64,000 nucleotides of DNA, from NCBI GenBank assembly GCA_963968595.1, contig CAXAHJ010000006.1, positions 21,136 through 85,135 on the forward strand, written 5' to 3'. The stretch is from GCA-2730975 sp937893275. GTDB taxonomy: Bacteria > Verrucomicrobiota > Verrucomicrobiia > Opitutales > Seribacteraceae. The notes below the pieces were generated by a model. It did no database searches. It was given only the letters and a program-made list of their open reading frames with translations, and had not been told where the DNA came from. This document shows positions 54,800-63,268 of the stretch, piece after piece; the first letter of the stretch is position 1; every line of letters starts with the position of its first letter. Made by a program: the position numbers and the translations under genes.

Positions 54800-55834
54800 A
54801 TGGTTAATCCGAATCTTGGAATCGTGCGTACAGTACTTGCATTCTTTGTCTTTCTCGCCGTCTTGGTTTCCTCGAATGGGGAACCCGCTCCGTATTTGCG
54901 CGTAAGCGGTGAGTCGGATGGGAGTCGGCGTCTGGAATTGGCGTCGCGTACCCTAGTTTCGCCCGAGCACAAGAAGCTGAAAGTGACCTTGCTGGGTGTT
55001 TCCCACGTTGGGGACTTGTCCTTCTACAATAGCGTGCAGGAACGTTTGGATGCTGCGGACTTGGTTTTGTTCGAGGGAGTGGGTTGGGGAGACGGCCCGT
55101 CCAAGGCGAAACCCGGAAAAACTTCCGGGGTAGGGGAATTGCAAGATTCGTTGGCTGATTCGATGGGGCTCGTCTTCCAGTTAAGGGCGATACGATACGA
55201 TCGTCCGCACTTCCGTAACAGCGATATGTCTCTTCGAGCTTTTACGGACAGCATGAGTGGGAAAAAGAGTAAGCCCGACAAAAAAAAAGTTGGAGAGAAG
55301 GAGGCGGGGAAGCCGGGGAAAGCCCCGCCGAAGGAGAAGGAAGACCTTGCTGCGCAAGAGGTGATGCGTGCGCTCTCGGGGGATTCCGTTGTATTTTCCT
55401 TCGTCAGCGGAGCCCTGAAGATCTTTGGCAAAAGCCCCAAGTTTCGAGAGTTGATGAAGCTCGCGATGGTGGAAACCTTGGGTTCCATCGGGGGAGACGT
55501 TTCCAGCCTCGCGAAAGCCGCAGGCCCGGGTATGGAGAAATTTATGCGTATCGCCCTCGAGAAGCGTAACGCCATAGTGATCAAGGATCTCAAGAAGATC
55601 CTAAAGGGCAAGGAGGGGCATGGGGACGTGGTGGTCTTTTACGGTGCTGCCCACATGCCTGATATCGAGCGGCAATTGGCGGACAAATTCGGCTTTGCTC
55701 CGGCGGAAGAGAAATGGCTACCCGCGTTTGGGGTGAACCCGAAGGAGGGGGGGTTGTCGACCTTGGAGGTCAATCTCGTCCGAAATATGATTCGAACCCA
55801 GATCGGCAGGCTCAAGAAGAGAGTGGCCGATTGA
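54800..55834 (+). CDS. TraB/PrgY-GumN-like secreted protein
   Basis: The ATG at 54800 gives 344 residues with an N-terminal signal or anchor (about 9-28). TraB-family landmarks are the early LLGVSHVGDLSFYNSVQERL with its conserved His, DLVLFEGVGWGD (Glu), and the late VVFYGAAHMPDIERQLADKFGF. A Lys-rich insertion (residues about 155-190, KKKVGEKEAGK and KEKEDLAA) breaks the middle. The family has been proposed to be a metalloprotease/tiki-like fold. An in-frame start 183 bases upstream would overlap the lipoprotein gene and is rejected. Probably co-transcribed with the lipoprotein. Confidence 0.75.
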   Translation: MVNPNLGIVRTVLAFFVFLAVLVSSNGEPAPYLRVSGESDGSRRLELASRTLVSPEHKKLKVTLLGVSHVGDLSFYNSVQERLDAADLVLFEGVGWGDGPSKAKPGKTSGVGELQDSLADSMGLVFQLRAIRYDRPHFRNSDMSLRAFTDSMSGKKSKPDKKKVGEKEAGKPGKAPPKEKEDLAAQEVMRALSGDSVVFSFVSGALKIFGKSPKFRELMKLAMVETLGSIGGDVSSLAKAAGPGMEKFMRIALEKRNAIVIKDLKKILKGKEGHGDVVVFYGAAHMPDIERQLADKFGFAPAEEKWLPAFGVNPKEGGLSTLEVNLVRNMIRTQIGRLKKRVAD

Positions 55835-55848
55835 TACGTCTATTCCGG

Positions 55849-56889
55849 TCAATTGCAGACCAGCATGGGCTTGAGTACTTCTTGGGCTTCGCCGTGGAGG
55901 AAGCCTTGTTCGGCTTCGGCCAAGGGATAAAAGCTGACTAGGGCATCCAAATCTACAGCGCCTTGTTGGAGCAGATCGAGGGCGCTTAGGTAGTCGGGCA
56001 TGGAAGAGGCGTAGGTTACCCGAACGTCGATCTGGCGCCGGACGAATTGGGTGACGTCGAAGTCGACCTTCGCCCCGTAGAGGGCAACGACGGTTACGAT
56101 TCCGTTCATTTTTAGGCTTTGCCACGCGTCGGCGAGGACGGGGGATGCTCCAGAAGCCTCGACGTGGGCGTCGGCTTCCTCGCCGAAGTGATCCTTTACC
56201 TGTTCGTGGAGGGAAGGCAAATCGGGACCTACGGTGAGGGTGGGGAACCCGATCGAACGAAGGGCGGAGAGACGGGCCTTCTCGTCGCGCTCGGTGCCTG
56301 CGATCACGACCTCGGCACCTCGATGTCGGGCGGAGATGGCGCAGAAGGCGCCGATGATTCCGGGACCGGTTACGAGTACCTTGTCGTCTTGTCCGATGCT
56401 CGAACGATTGCCTATGCAATGTTCGGCGACGGAGAGAGGTTCGGTGAGGGCGGCGAGGCGCATGTCTAGCCCCTCGGGCACGGGAATGAGGAACTCCGTG
56501 TCCACGGCCACGAACTCGGCCATGCCGCCGTCGAGGTGCAGACCTTGGACGCGACGCCGAGCGGAAAGCTGGGGGAGACCTTGACGGCAGTAAGGATCTT
56601 CGTCGTCATGGTGCGTCTGCAGGGCGATCATGACTGCATGGTCTCCGATTTCCCAATCGGCGACGCTCGGGCCGACTTTTTCCACGATTCCCGAAAGCTC
56701 GTGGCCGAAGGTGACTTTTTCGAGGACGAACTCGTACCCCGGGTGGTTAAGCCAGGCGTGAAGGTCGGAACCGCAGATTCCGCAATTGGATACGCGAAGC
56801 AGGACTTCGTTTTCTCCCGGTTCGGGAACGTTCACTTCCTCCAAGCGGGCGGCTCGAGGTTCCTTGGCGTGTCGTCGGAATGCTTTCAT
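55849..56889 (-). CDS. Zinc-dependent medium-chain alcohol/polyol dehydrogenase
   Basis: A 346-residue MDR-superfamily enzyme. The catalytic zinc site begins with SNCGICGSDLHAW (Cys and the adjacent Asp) and includes TFGHELSGIVEKVG; the Rossmann motif is VLVTGPGIIGAFCAISARHRGAE. The four-Cys structural zinc cluster of many members is reduced to one Cys in the DPYCRQGLP loop, so structural zinc is doubtful. Sorbitol, threonine or butanediol dehydrogenase activities are all possible. It is the promoter-distal gene of a three-gene minus-strand group with DJ-1 and alpha/beta hydrolase genes. Confidence 0.88.
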   Translation of the reverse strand: MKAFRRHAKEPRAARLEEVNVPEPGENEVLLRVSNCGICGSDLHAWLNHPGYEFVLEKVTFGHELSGIVEKVGPSVADWEIGDHAVMIALQTHHDDEDPYCRQGLPQLSARRRVQGLHLDGGMAEFVAVDTEFLIPVPEGLDMRLAALTEPLSVAEHCIGNRSSIGQDDKVLVTGPGIIGAFCAISARHRGAEVVIAGTERDEKARLSALRSIGFPTLTVGPDLPSLHEQVKDHFGEEADAHVEASGASPVLADAWQSLKMNGIVTVVALYGAKVDFDVTQFVRRQIDVRVTYASSMPDYLSALDLLQQGAVDLDALVSFYPLAEAEQGFLHGEAQEVLKPMLVCN

Positions 56890-56906
56890 GTGGATATTAG
56901 AACGTT

Positions 56907-57446
56907 TCAGGCGTGGATACTTGCGGCGATCTCGTTCGCTTTTTCCTCACCGAAGAGAAGGGCGACGAGGCGAAGGCCAAAGGCAACGGCGGTGCCGGCA
57001 CCGCGAGAGGTTATGATTTCTTCATCCTCCACGACTGCGAGATCCTCGCGAATTTCGGGTAGTTCGTCGGCGCAGGTGAAGTGGGCGGTGTAGATCTTGT
57101 CTTCGAGGATTCCAGCATCGAGTAGGATTAGCGGGGCGGCGCAAATGGCCGCTTGGGGGAGACCTGCGACGTGTCGGGATCGCACGAGTTCGAGTACGCG
57201 CTCGTCCTTGCGCATGTCGAAGGTGCCGGGACCACCGGGAAGAACGAGGAGGTCGTAGTCGTTGGCGAGGCAGTCGTCGAGTGCGGTGTCGACTTTCATT
57301 ACGACGGCGCATTTCCCCGTGACCTCGAGGGAATCAGTACATGAGGCAAGAGTTACTCGAGCACCTGCGCGACGGAGCAGGTCGATTGGAGCTATGGCCT
57401 CGATTTCCTCGAAGCCATCGGTAAGAATGACAAGAACGGTTTTCAA
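56907..57446 (-). CDS. DJ-1/PfpI family protein
   Basis: A 179-residue flavodoxin-fold protein of the DJ-1/YajL type. It shows the N-terminal VLILTDGFEEIEAIAPIDLL with the conserved Glu, the central LLVLPGGPGTFDMRKD, the nucleophile elbow AAICAAPLILLDAG with the reactive Cys near residue 104, and a late ITSRGAGTAVAFGLRLVALL. The family includes chaperones, deglycases and glyoxalases, so the biochemical role is not fixed. Its start overlaps the hydrolase stop as ATGA. Confidence 0.92.
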   Translation of the reverse strand: MKTVLVILTDGFEEIEAIAPIDLLRRAGARVTLASCTDSLEVTGKCAVVMKVDTALDDCLANDYDLLVLPGGPGTFDMRKDERVLELVRSRHVAGLPQAAICAAPLILLDAGILEDKIYTAHFTCADELPEIREDLAVVEDEEIITSRGAGTAVAFGLRLVALLFGEEKANEIAASIHA

Positions 57447-58270
57447 GGTTTATCTTCCTTTGTCAGCGATAGGCAAAAAGTTCGTATGCTTTGCCAATAC
57501 TCATCGCCTCCGACTGCCGCTACGTTGTTGTGTTCGGCATTCGAGACCTTGAGGAAAGACTTGGGCTCGGGCAAAGCCTTGAACATCTTTTCGCCATGTC
57601 GGAAAGAGACCACTTGGTCCATGTCGCCATGGATGACGAGCGATGGACAGAAGATTTTCTCGGCGTTCGAAATATTCCTAAACTTGTCCCAAGGCAACAG
57701 GGGTATCTCCGTCATGACGCGGAAGGCGGTGAGAAAGGGCGTTTCCAGAACGAGGCCTCCTACCTTTTTGTTGGCGGCGAGTTCGCAGGAGGGCCCGCCA
57801 CCAAGAGATCGACCCATAACGACAATATGTTCGGGCTTTACCTTCGCTTGGTCTACGAGATAGGCGTAGGCGGCATCGGCCGATTGATGGCATCCTTTTT
57901 CGGTAGGCGTTCCCGAGCTTCGCCCGTAACCGGGGTAATCGTAGGCTAATACGGAAACGCCAAGATCCCGTAGGCTCTCCAGGTACTGGCGGCAATGACC
58001 GATGTCCTCCCCGTTCCCGTGACTGAAGAGAATCGTGACCGGGCTTTCCGCCTGTTCGTTCTTCAGATGGATGCAGGCAATGCTTTCTCCCGAGGCTGTT
58101 TGCAGGTAGAGGTCGGCCTCCTCCTTATCATAGGACGGCGGTGGCTTCGGGAAAATCATTCCGTCCGAAAAATAAACGGCGAAGAAGCAAAAGAGGCCAT
58201 AACTAGCAACGATCAAGATCGCGATACGAAGGAACGGTAGGTTGGTGAGGCTGGAAAAGTCGGCTAGCAT
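57443..58270 (-). CDS. Alpha/beta hydrolase with N-terminal membrane anchor
   Basis: A 275-residue protein resembling the BEM46/YqkD-like serine hydrolases. One N-terminal hydrophobic segment (about 10-32) anchors it. Then come the oxyanion segment FSHGNGEDIGHC, YDYPGYGRSSGTPTE, the nucleophile elbow IVVMGRSLGGGPSCELAA (Ser of GRSLGG), the acid in IHGDMDQVVSFRHG and the catalytic His in SNAEHNNVAAVG. Such proteins are likely carboxylesterases or lysophospholipases. It is the first gene of the three-gene minus-strand operon. Confidence 0.9.
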   Translation of the reverse strand: MLADFSSLTNLPFLRIAILIVASYGLFCFFAVYFSDGMIFPKPPPSYDKEEADLYLQTASGESIACIHLKNEQAESPVTILFSHGNGEDIGHCRQYLESLRDLGVSVLAYDYPGYGRSSGTPTEKGCHQSADAAYAYLVDQAKVKPEHIVVMGRSLGGGPSCELAANKKVGGLVLETPFLTAFRVMTEIPLLPWDKFRNISNAEKIFCPSLVIHGDMDQVVSFRHGEKMFKALPEPKSFLKVSNAEHNNVAAVGGDEYWQSIRTFCLSLTKEDKP

Positions 58271-58343
58271 TTTGGATTGTCTTACTAAGCTCGATGGGAG
58301 AAACTGTCGACACGCAAGAATGGAATTTCTTTCGCCCTAAATA

Positions 58344-59729
58344 ATGATGAAGATTTGTTGTATTGGAGCCGGCTATGTTGGTGGTCCTACCATGGCCATG
58401 ATTGCTCGGCAATGTGAAGACGTCACCGTAACGGTGGTGGATATCAACGCCGAACGCATCGCTGCGTGGGAATCGGACGAGTTACCCGTGTTCGAGCCGG
58501 AGCTCCTGGAGACCGTTAAGTCTGCTCGTGGTCGTAACTTGTTTTTCTCCACGGATGTTGAAACGAATATACGGGAAGCCGACGTCATCTTTATCAGCGT
58601 CAATACCCCGACCAAGACTTACGGCGTAGGTTCCGGGCATGCGGCCGACCTGCGTTACGTCGAGATTTGCGCCCGCAGGATAGCTGAGATCGGCGGCGGG
58701 AATAAGATTGTGGTAGAGAAGTCGACCGTTCCCGTGCGCACCGCCCACATGGTTAAGGAGATTCTAGGGGCTGCCCAAAACGGCTTCGAGTATCAAGTCG
58801 TTTCCAATCCCGAATTCCTTGCCGAAGGCACCGCTATCCGCGACCTCCAAAACCCCGACCGTGTTTTGATCGGTGGTGAAACGACACCCGAGGGGAAACA
58901 AGCCATAGCTACCGTATCTGGAATTTATGAACGCTGGGTAAGCAAGGATAGAATAATAACGACAAACCTTTGGTCTTCCGAATTGTCCAAGTTGACGGCC
59001 AATGCTTTCCTTGCTCAGCGGATATCGAGCATCAATGCAATCTCCGCACTTTGCGAAGCTACGGGGGCCGACGTCGACGAAGTGGCCCGAGCCATTGGCG
59101 CAGATTCCCGAATTGGTCCGAAGTTCCTCAAAAGCTCCGTTGGTTTCGGTGGTTCTTGTTTCCAGAAGGATATCCTTAATCTTTCGTATTTATGCAGCCA
59201 TTTCGGGCTTCCGGAGGTTGCCTCGTACTGGGATCAAGTCGTCTCGATGAACGATTTCCAGAAAAGCCGTTTCGTTAATCGTATGCTAGAGACCATGTTC
59301 AATACGGTGTCGGGCAAGCAGATCGGCATTCTTGGATATGCCTTCAAGAAAGACACGAACGATTCTCGTGAATCGCCTGCCATCGATATATGTCGGCGCT
59401 TGCTCGAAGAAAAAGCCTGTCTTCGCATTTATGATCCCAAGGTGCCAGCCTCTGAGGTTTTTGAGACTTTGGGTCTACCCCAACCGGATGACGAGCCTTC
59501 CTCAAGTTCCGAGCCCGTCGTCACTTGTTGCGAAAGTGCCGAGGATGCATGCGAAGGGACTCACGCATTAGCTATCCTGACGGAATGGGATATCTTTCGC
59601 GATCTCGACTACGCGGCTATTTACGATTCCATGGTCAAGCCTGCTTTTGTCTTTGACGGTCGCAATCTGCTGGACTTGGAAGCTTTGCAGGAAATCGGTT
59701 TTCAAGCATTCGGAATTGGAAAGGGCTAG
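58344..59729 (+). CDS. UDP-glucose 6-dehydrogenase, eukaryote-like type
   Basis: Oxidises UDP-glucose to UDP-glucuronate with two NAD+, for cell-surface polysaccharides. The 461-residue protein starts MMKICCIGAGYVGGPTMAM, strikingly like animal UGDH. The central SSVGFGGSCFQKDILNLSYL holds the catalytic Cys (near residue 272). The late domain has LGYAFKKDTNDSRES and the end RNLLDLEALQEIGFQAFGIG also parallels the human enzyme. Length fits this long eukaryotic-type class. No other polysaccharide genes are near. It is divergent from the hydrolase gene and converges with GH20. Confidence 0.95.
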   Translation: MMKICCIGAGYVGGPTMAMIARQCEDVTVTVVDINAERIAAWESDELPVFEPELLETVKSARGRNLFFSTDVETNIREADVIFISVNTPTKTYGVGSGHAADLRYVEICARRIAEIGGGNKIVVEKSTVPVRTAHMVKEILGAAQNGFEYQVVSNPEFLAEGTAIRDLQNPDRVLIGGETTPEGKQAIATVSGIYERWVSKDRIITTNLWSSELSKLTANAFLAQRISSINAISALCEATGADVDEVARAIGADSRIGPKFLKSSVGFGGSCFQKDILNLSYLCSHFGLPEVASYWDQVVSMNDFQKSRFVNRMLETMFNTVSGKQIGILGYAFKKDTNDSRESPAIDICRRLLEEKACLRIYDPKVPASEVFETLGLPQPDDEPSSSSEPVVTCCESAEDACEGTHALAILTEWDIFRDLDYAAIYDSMVKPAFVFDGRNLLDLEALQEIGFQAFGIGKG

Positions 59730-59739
59730 AATCTAAGTC

Positions 59740-61530
59740 TTATCTAGCCAGCGCATCCCTAAGTAGGTTCGCGCTTTCTTCCAATCCTCCCGGTCGAGCC
59801 CGTTCAAGCCAAGTTTCTCGGTAGCGATCGACGAGGTCGCGATCGGAGTAGAGAACATCGGTGGATACTTTCCCAAGCATAGCCAAACCTTTGCTTAGTG
59901 CATGGGAGGAAAGATCCAAGCCGAGCAAGATTTCGCGTGTGGTGCCCCCCGAATTGCCTTGTTTGCCTGCAAGGCCCTCTAGTCGAGGTCGGAGATTTGA
60001 CAAAATCTCTTGAGCCGTTCGGAGCTTTTCCGCAGGGTGATCGACTTGGAGGCGATCGGGAAGCTTTTCGGGTTGATCGGCGAACAGGAGTAACCAAGGG
60101 AGACTAGCGTTGACGATTTTCGGACCAAGGGAGAGGTCCAGTTTCCCTAGCTCGACGAGGGCCTCGGAGGGAGTTTCGGTTTCGTTTGGGAACAGAAATT
60201 GATCGAGGAGCTGGGCGAGTTCTCCCTCGGGGTTGGATGTTTCGTTCCAAGCCAATCCTGCTGCATTTATTAGGGCCGGGTAAAAGGAGGACCAAGGCTG
60301 GTGGTTCCCGCAGTCCCCCCAAGTTGATAGGAGTATGCCCGATGCGTTGTGAGCCAGGCCCGCTTCGGTTGCCGACCTTAGGTTGGCCAAGGCGTTCGTC
60401 AGGCGACCCGTGAAACTTCGCCAAGTGGCCGAGCCGGGAGCCAAGTAATAGGCAAGTTCGCAATCGGCGAGGGTTTTGGCTTGTTTGTCGAAGGGGTGTT
60501 CGGCTTCATATCCCCAGATTACAGGAGATGCCGATTTTGGAACATGGGAAGCGTTTTCTGGTTTTTCCAGTAGGATGTCGGCCCAAAAAAGCATTTCACG
60601 ATCGTGTTTCTCCACCAGTTTTCGAATGCCGTCGAGGTGTTCCAAGTAGACGGCGTGCTTGCCTCGCTTTTCGATCTCGGGTCGGCTCCATCCCTGCCCG
60701 AGTTCCCAAGGTTCGTCCATCCCCACGTTGAACCTTCGCGAACTGAAGTTCGGGAGGTATTCGGCGTAGAGGGAGTCGATGAAGGCAAGCGAGTCGGCAT
60801 TGGGTTTCAAGGTGCTGCCGTGATTGCGGACGATGAATGGTTCTTCGCGCCGAAAGCCTTCCGGGCACTCAGCTAGATGCTTGTATGGTTCGTGGCGCAA
60901 CCAGCGCTCGAAGTGGCCGAAAGAGTTGAGATTCGGGACAAGCTCGATGAATCGCTCGCAGCAATGCGCGTCCAAGATGCGAATCTCTTCCGGAGTCAGT
61001 GGGGAGGCATCTTTCCATACGGTTTCGTGGCCAGCGAAGGCGAAGGTGTGCTCCACATACAGTTGCAGCTCGTTGTACTTCAGGTCCGCCAACAGGTCGA
61101 TAAGGGAAAAGAGAGTCTCCATCGTCGGCACTTTGCACCGGCTCACGTCCAGCATGAAGCCACGATTGGCAAAGGCGGGGTGGTCTCGGATTTCGAGACG
61201 GGGTAGGACGGTGACGCCTTTAGCAAGGAGGGTCTTTAAGGTGCGGGTGGCCCGGAACGCCCCAGCAGGGGTGGCGGCTTGGAGGAGAATGCCGTCGGCG
61301 TCGATCAGGATGCGGTGCGCTTCTTCTTTAAGAGAAAGGTCGGGGGAAAGCTCGAACTTGACGAATCCACTGCTCTCTTTCTTGAGAGATGGGCTGGTTT
61401 CGCTTGCGAAAAATGCAGCAACGCCTGCCAATTCTGAATCGGCGACTGAGTAGGATATGTCTGCAGGGACAGCAGTTTCTCCGCCGAGAAAGGCAAGGTG
61501 ACGAGGAACGGGAAAAAGCTTGGGCGTCAT
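59740..61530 (-). CDS. Glycoside hydrolase family 20-type beta-N-acetylhexosaminidase
   Basis: A 596-residue protein starting at the ATG at 61530 inside the ATGA overlap with the symporter gene. An N-terminal GH20b-like beta/alpha domain leads to a TIM barrel beginning near residue 140: FANRGFMLDVSRCKVPTMET, NELQLYVEHTFAFAGHE, PNLNSFGHFERWL, and the catalytic Asp-Glu pair in FNVGMDEPWELGQG, with a late ILLSTWGDCGNH. No signal peptide is visible, so it may act on oligosaccharides already taken up. It is translationally coupled to the sodium symporter, which suggests uptake and cleavage of the same sugar. Confidence 0.85.
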   Translation of the reverse strand: MTPKLFPVPRHLAFLGGETAVPADISYSVADSELAGVAAFFASETSPSLKKESSGFVKFELSPDLSLKEEAHRILIDADGILLQAATPAGAFRATRTLKTLLAKGVTVLPRLEIRDHPAFANRGFMLDVSRCKVPTMETLFSLIDLLADLKYNELQLYVEHTFAFAGHETVWKDASPLTPEEIRILDAHCCERFIELVPNLNSFGHFERWLRHEPYKHLAECPEGFRREEPFIVRNHGSTLKPNADSLAFIDSLYAEYLPNFSSRRFNVGMDEPWELGQGWSRPEIEKRGKHAVYLEHLDGIRKLVEKHDREMLFWADILLEKPENASHVPKSASPVIWGYEAEHPFDKQAKTLADCELAYYLAPGSATWRSFTGRLTNALANLRSATEAGLAHNASGILLSTWGDCGNHQPWSSFYPALINAAGLAWNETSNPEGELAQLLDQFLFPNETETPSEALVELGKLDLSLGPKIVNASLPWLLLFADQPEKLPDRLQVDHPAEKLRTAQEILSNLRPRLEGLAGKQGNSGGTTREILLGLDLSSHALSKGLAMLGKVSTDVLYSDRDLVDRYRETWLERARPGGLEESANLLRDALAR

Positions 61531-63125
61531 GCGAGGCGTTCGTCGAATTCTTTTTTGGGAAATAGAATACCGCATCCCCAAGTGAGAAATACTGTGACCG
61601 GCCATGCCCAGACGGAACTGATCGAACTCGAAGGCTTACCATCTTTGACTTCAATGTGGGGGAGTGAAGCTATTTGGCCGTCCGAACAGATGTCCAGGTT
61701 GAGAAGTGCGGAGTAGAGCTCGGTACGGAGGAAAAGTACGAGCAGAAAGGACAAGGCAAAGCCGAGGGCAAGCCCTTTGAGACTTGCCCTCGGAGTGAAA
61801 TAGGCAGCCAGAAAGAAGCCGAGCATCGGACCAACGGTGTAAGAGGTCATGCCGAACGCGAGTTGCACGACGTTTACGTCGCCGCGCAAGTGATGCAGGG
61901 CTACGGCGAAAGCGGACAAGGCGACACCCCAGCCCACGACAAGTGCTCGGGAAAGCTTTACGTCGTTTCGAGCCGATTCTTCGCTCACCTCGACGTCTGT
62001 CTTGCGGAAGAGCGAAAGGGTTGTCTGGGAGAGGGCGGCGAGGATGGAGTCCAAGCTGGATATTGCGGCTGCAAATATGCCGGCCAGGATGAGTGCGCGC
62101 AAACCGACTGGTAGTTCGGTGACTATCCAAACCGGATAGTAGGCATCCTTTCTTTCGGTTGGCGCGAGTTTTTCTATTTCGGCAGTGAAGCGAGGCAACG
62201 TGTCGGGAGGGTTTGCCTGATTGAAATAAGCGTAGAGGGCGGCGCCGACCATAAGCATGAGCACGGTGATAAGCAGGGCGGCGGAACTCGTGATCATGGC
62301 TTTGCGAGCGTCGCTTGCGGAACGACAGCAGAACATTCGCTGTGCGTTTAACTGATCCACGCCGAACATACTTATGTTTTGAAAGGGTACTGCGAAGATT
62401 GCCACCCAGAGCGTAAAACCGACGGCTGGGTCGGTGGTTAGGTTTAGCAGGGTGAACTTACCTGCGTCATCAGCCACTGAAATCATTTCCGACAATCCTC
62501 CCTCTATGCCGTTAAGCAACCAGAAGAAAGAAAACAGTCCCGCGCCCACGAAGAGGAAGAACTGCATGACATCAGTCCAGATGACCGTCCGCATGCCGCC
62601 CATCAGTGTCCAACCAATGGCGAATAGACCGATGATCCAGATGCAGTGTTCAAATTCCAGTGGCGTTACCACACGTAACGCTAAAGCCGCCACCAGCACT
62701 CGTACGCTTTGGCCGAGAATACCGCCCACTTGGAATACGATGGTGGCGAGTCGCTTTACGCCTTCGCCAAGCCGGTAGCCCATGTAATCGTAGGGACTGT
62801 AGATGTCCCGTTCGTAAAAGGCGCGCACGAAATAGATTCCCACAATGATGCGGGCGACGATGGACCCCAGTCCCCATTGGAGGTAGGTGAAATCTCCCGT
62901 AGCCGCATAGACCATTCCAGGTACGCCGATAAAAGTGACGCCGCTAATCTCGGTCGCTATTATGGATCCGCTAACGGCCGGCCAAGGCAGGGTGCGTCCG
63001 CCGAGGAAGAAATCCTTTACGCTAGATTGATTTCCCCGCATCAAGTGGCCAACAAAGGTAGTAAGCAAGAGATAACCTGCCACCACGGTCCAGTCCAAAT
63101 TCGTAAAGCTATCGCGTAAATTCAT
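61527..63125 (-). CDS. Sodium:solute symporter (SSS family)
   Basis: The ATG at 63125 gives 532 residues; an in-frame ATG five codons earlier is possible. Thirteen or so membrane helices are visible, with SSS-type landmarks: FFLGGRTLPWPAVSGSIIATEIS near the start, FIGVPGMVYA, VIWTDVMQFFLF, NAQRMFCCRSASDARKA and LILAGIFAAAISSLDSILAAL. The family carries sugars, amino acids, vitamins and similar solutes with Na+. Coupling to GH20 by ATGA suggests an amino sugar or chito-/host-glycan fragment as solute, by inference. Confidence 0.92.
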   Translation of the reverse strand: MNLRDSFTNLDWTVVAGYLLLTTFVGHLMRGNQSSVKDFFLGGRTLPWPAVSGSIIATEISGVTFIGVPGMVYAATGDFTYLQWGLGSIVARIIVGIYFVRAFYERDIYSPYDYMGYRLGEGVKRLATIVFQVGGILGQSVRVLVAALALRVVTPLEFEHCIWIIGLFAIGWTLMGGMRTVIWTDVMQFFLFVGAGLFSFFWLLNGIEGGLSEMISVADDAGKFTLLNLTTDPAVGFTLWVAIFAVPFQNISMFGVDQLNAQRMFCCRSASDARKAMITSSAALLITVLMLMVGAALYAYFNQANPPDTLPRFTAEIEKLAPTERKDAYYPVWIVTELPVGLRALILAGIFAAAISSLDSILAALSQTTLSLFRKTDVEVSEESARNDVKLSRALVVGWGVALSAFAVALHHLRGDVNVVQLAFGMTSYTVGPMLGFFLAAYFTPRASLKGLALGFALSFLLVLFLRTELYSALLNLDICSDGQIASLPHIEVKDGKPSSSISSVWAWPVTVFLTWGCGILFPKKEFDERLA

Positions 63126-63209
63126 TCCCCTAAGAGGCACAGATACTTACATCTTAGGCCCTTGGCAATTTCCTTTCGTTTTTCAATGAAAAACAATCAT
63201 TCTTGACAC

Positions 63210-63233
63210 ATAATCCACAATCAGTTGGATTAT
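63210..63233. promoter_or_regulatory. Perfect 8-bp dyad, operator-like, in a divergent promoter region
   Basis: ATAATCCA (63210-63217) and TGGATTAT (63226-63233) form a perfect inverted repeat with an 8-base spacer. A TTGACA (63203-63208) just precedes it and a TATACT (63231-63236) overlaps its right arm. The 22-base gap between these boxes is too long for one sigma-70 promoter. It lies between the symporter and the GTG-start gene and may be a regulator site for either. Confidence 0.45.
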
Positions 63234-63268
63234 ACTCTGCGAATTATTAATCATACTTCTCCTCTATC

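Noticed and set aside
63203..63236. TTGACA and TATACT read as one sigma-70 promoter
   Set aside because: The spacer is 22 bases, too long for the usual 16-18; only the dyad is reported.
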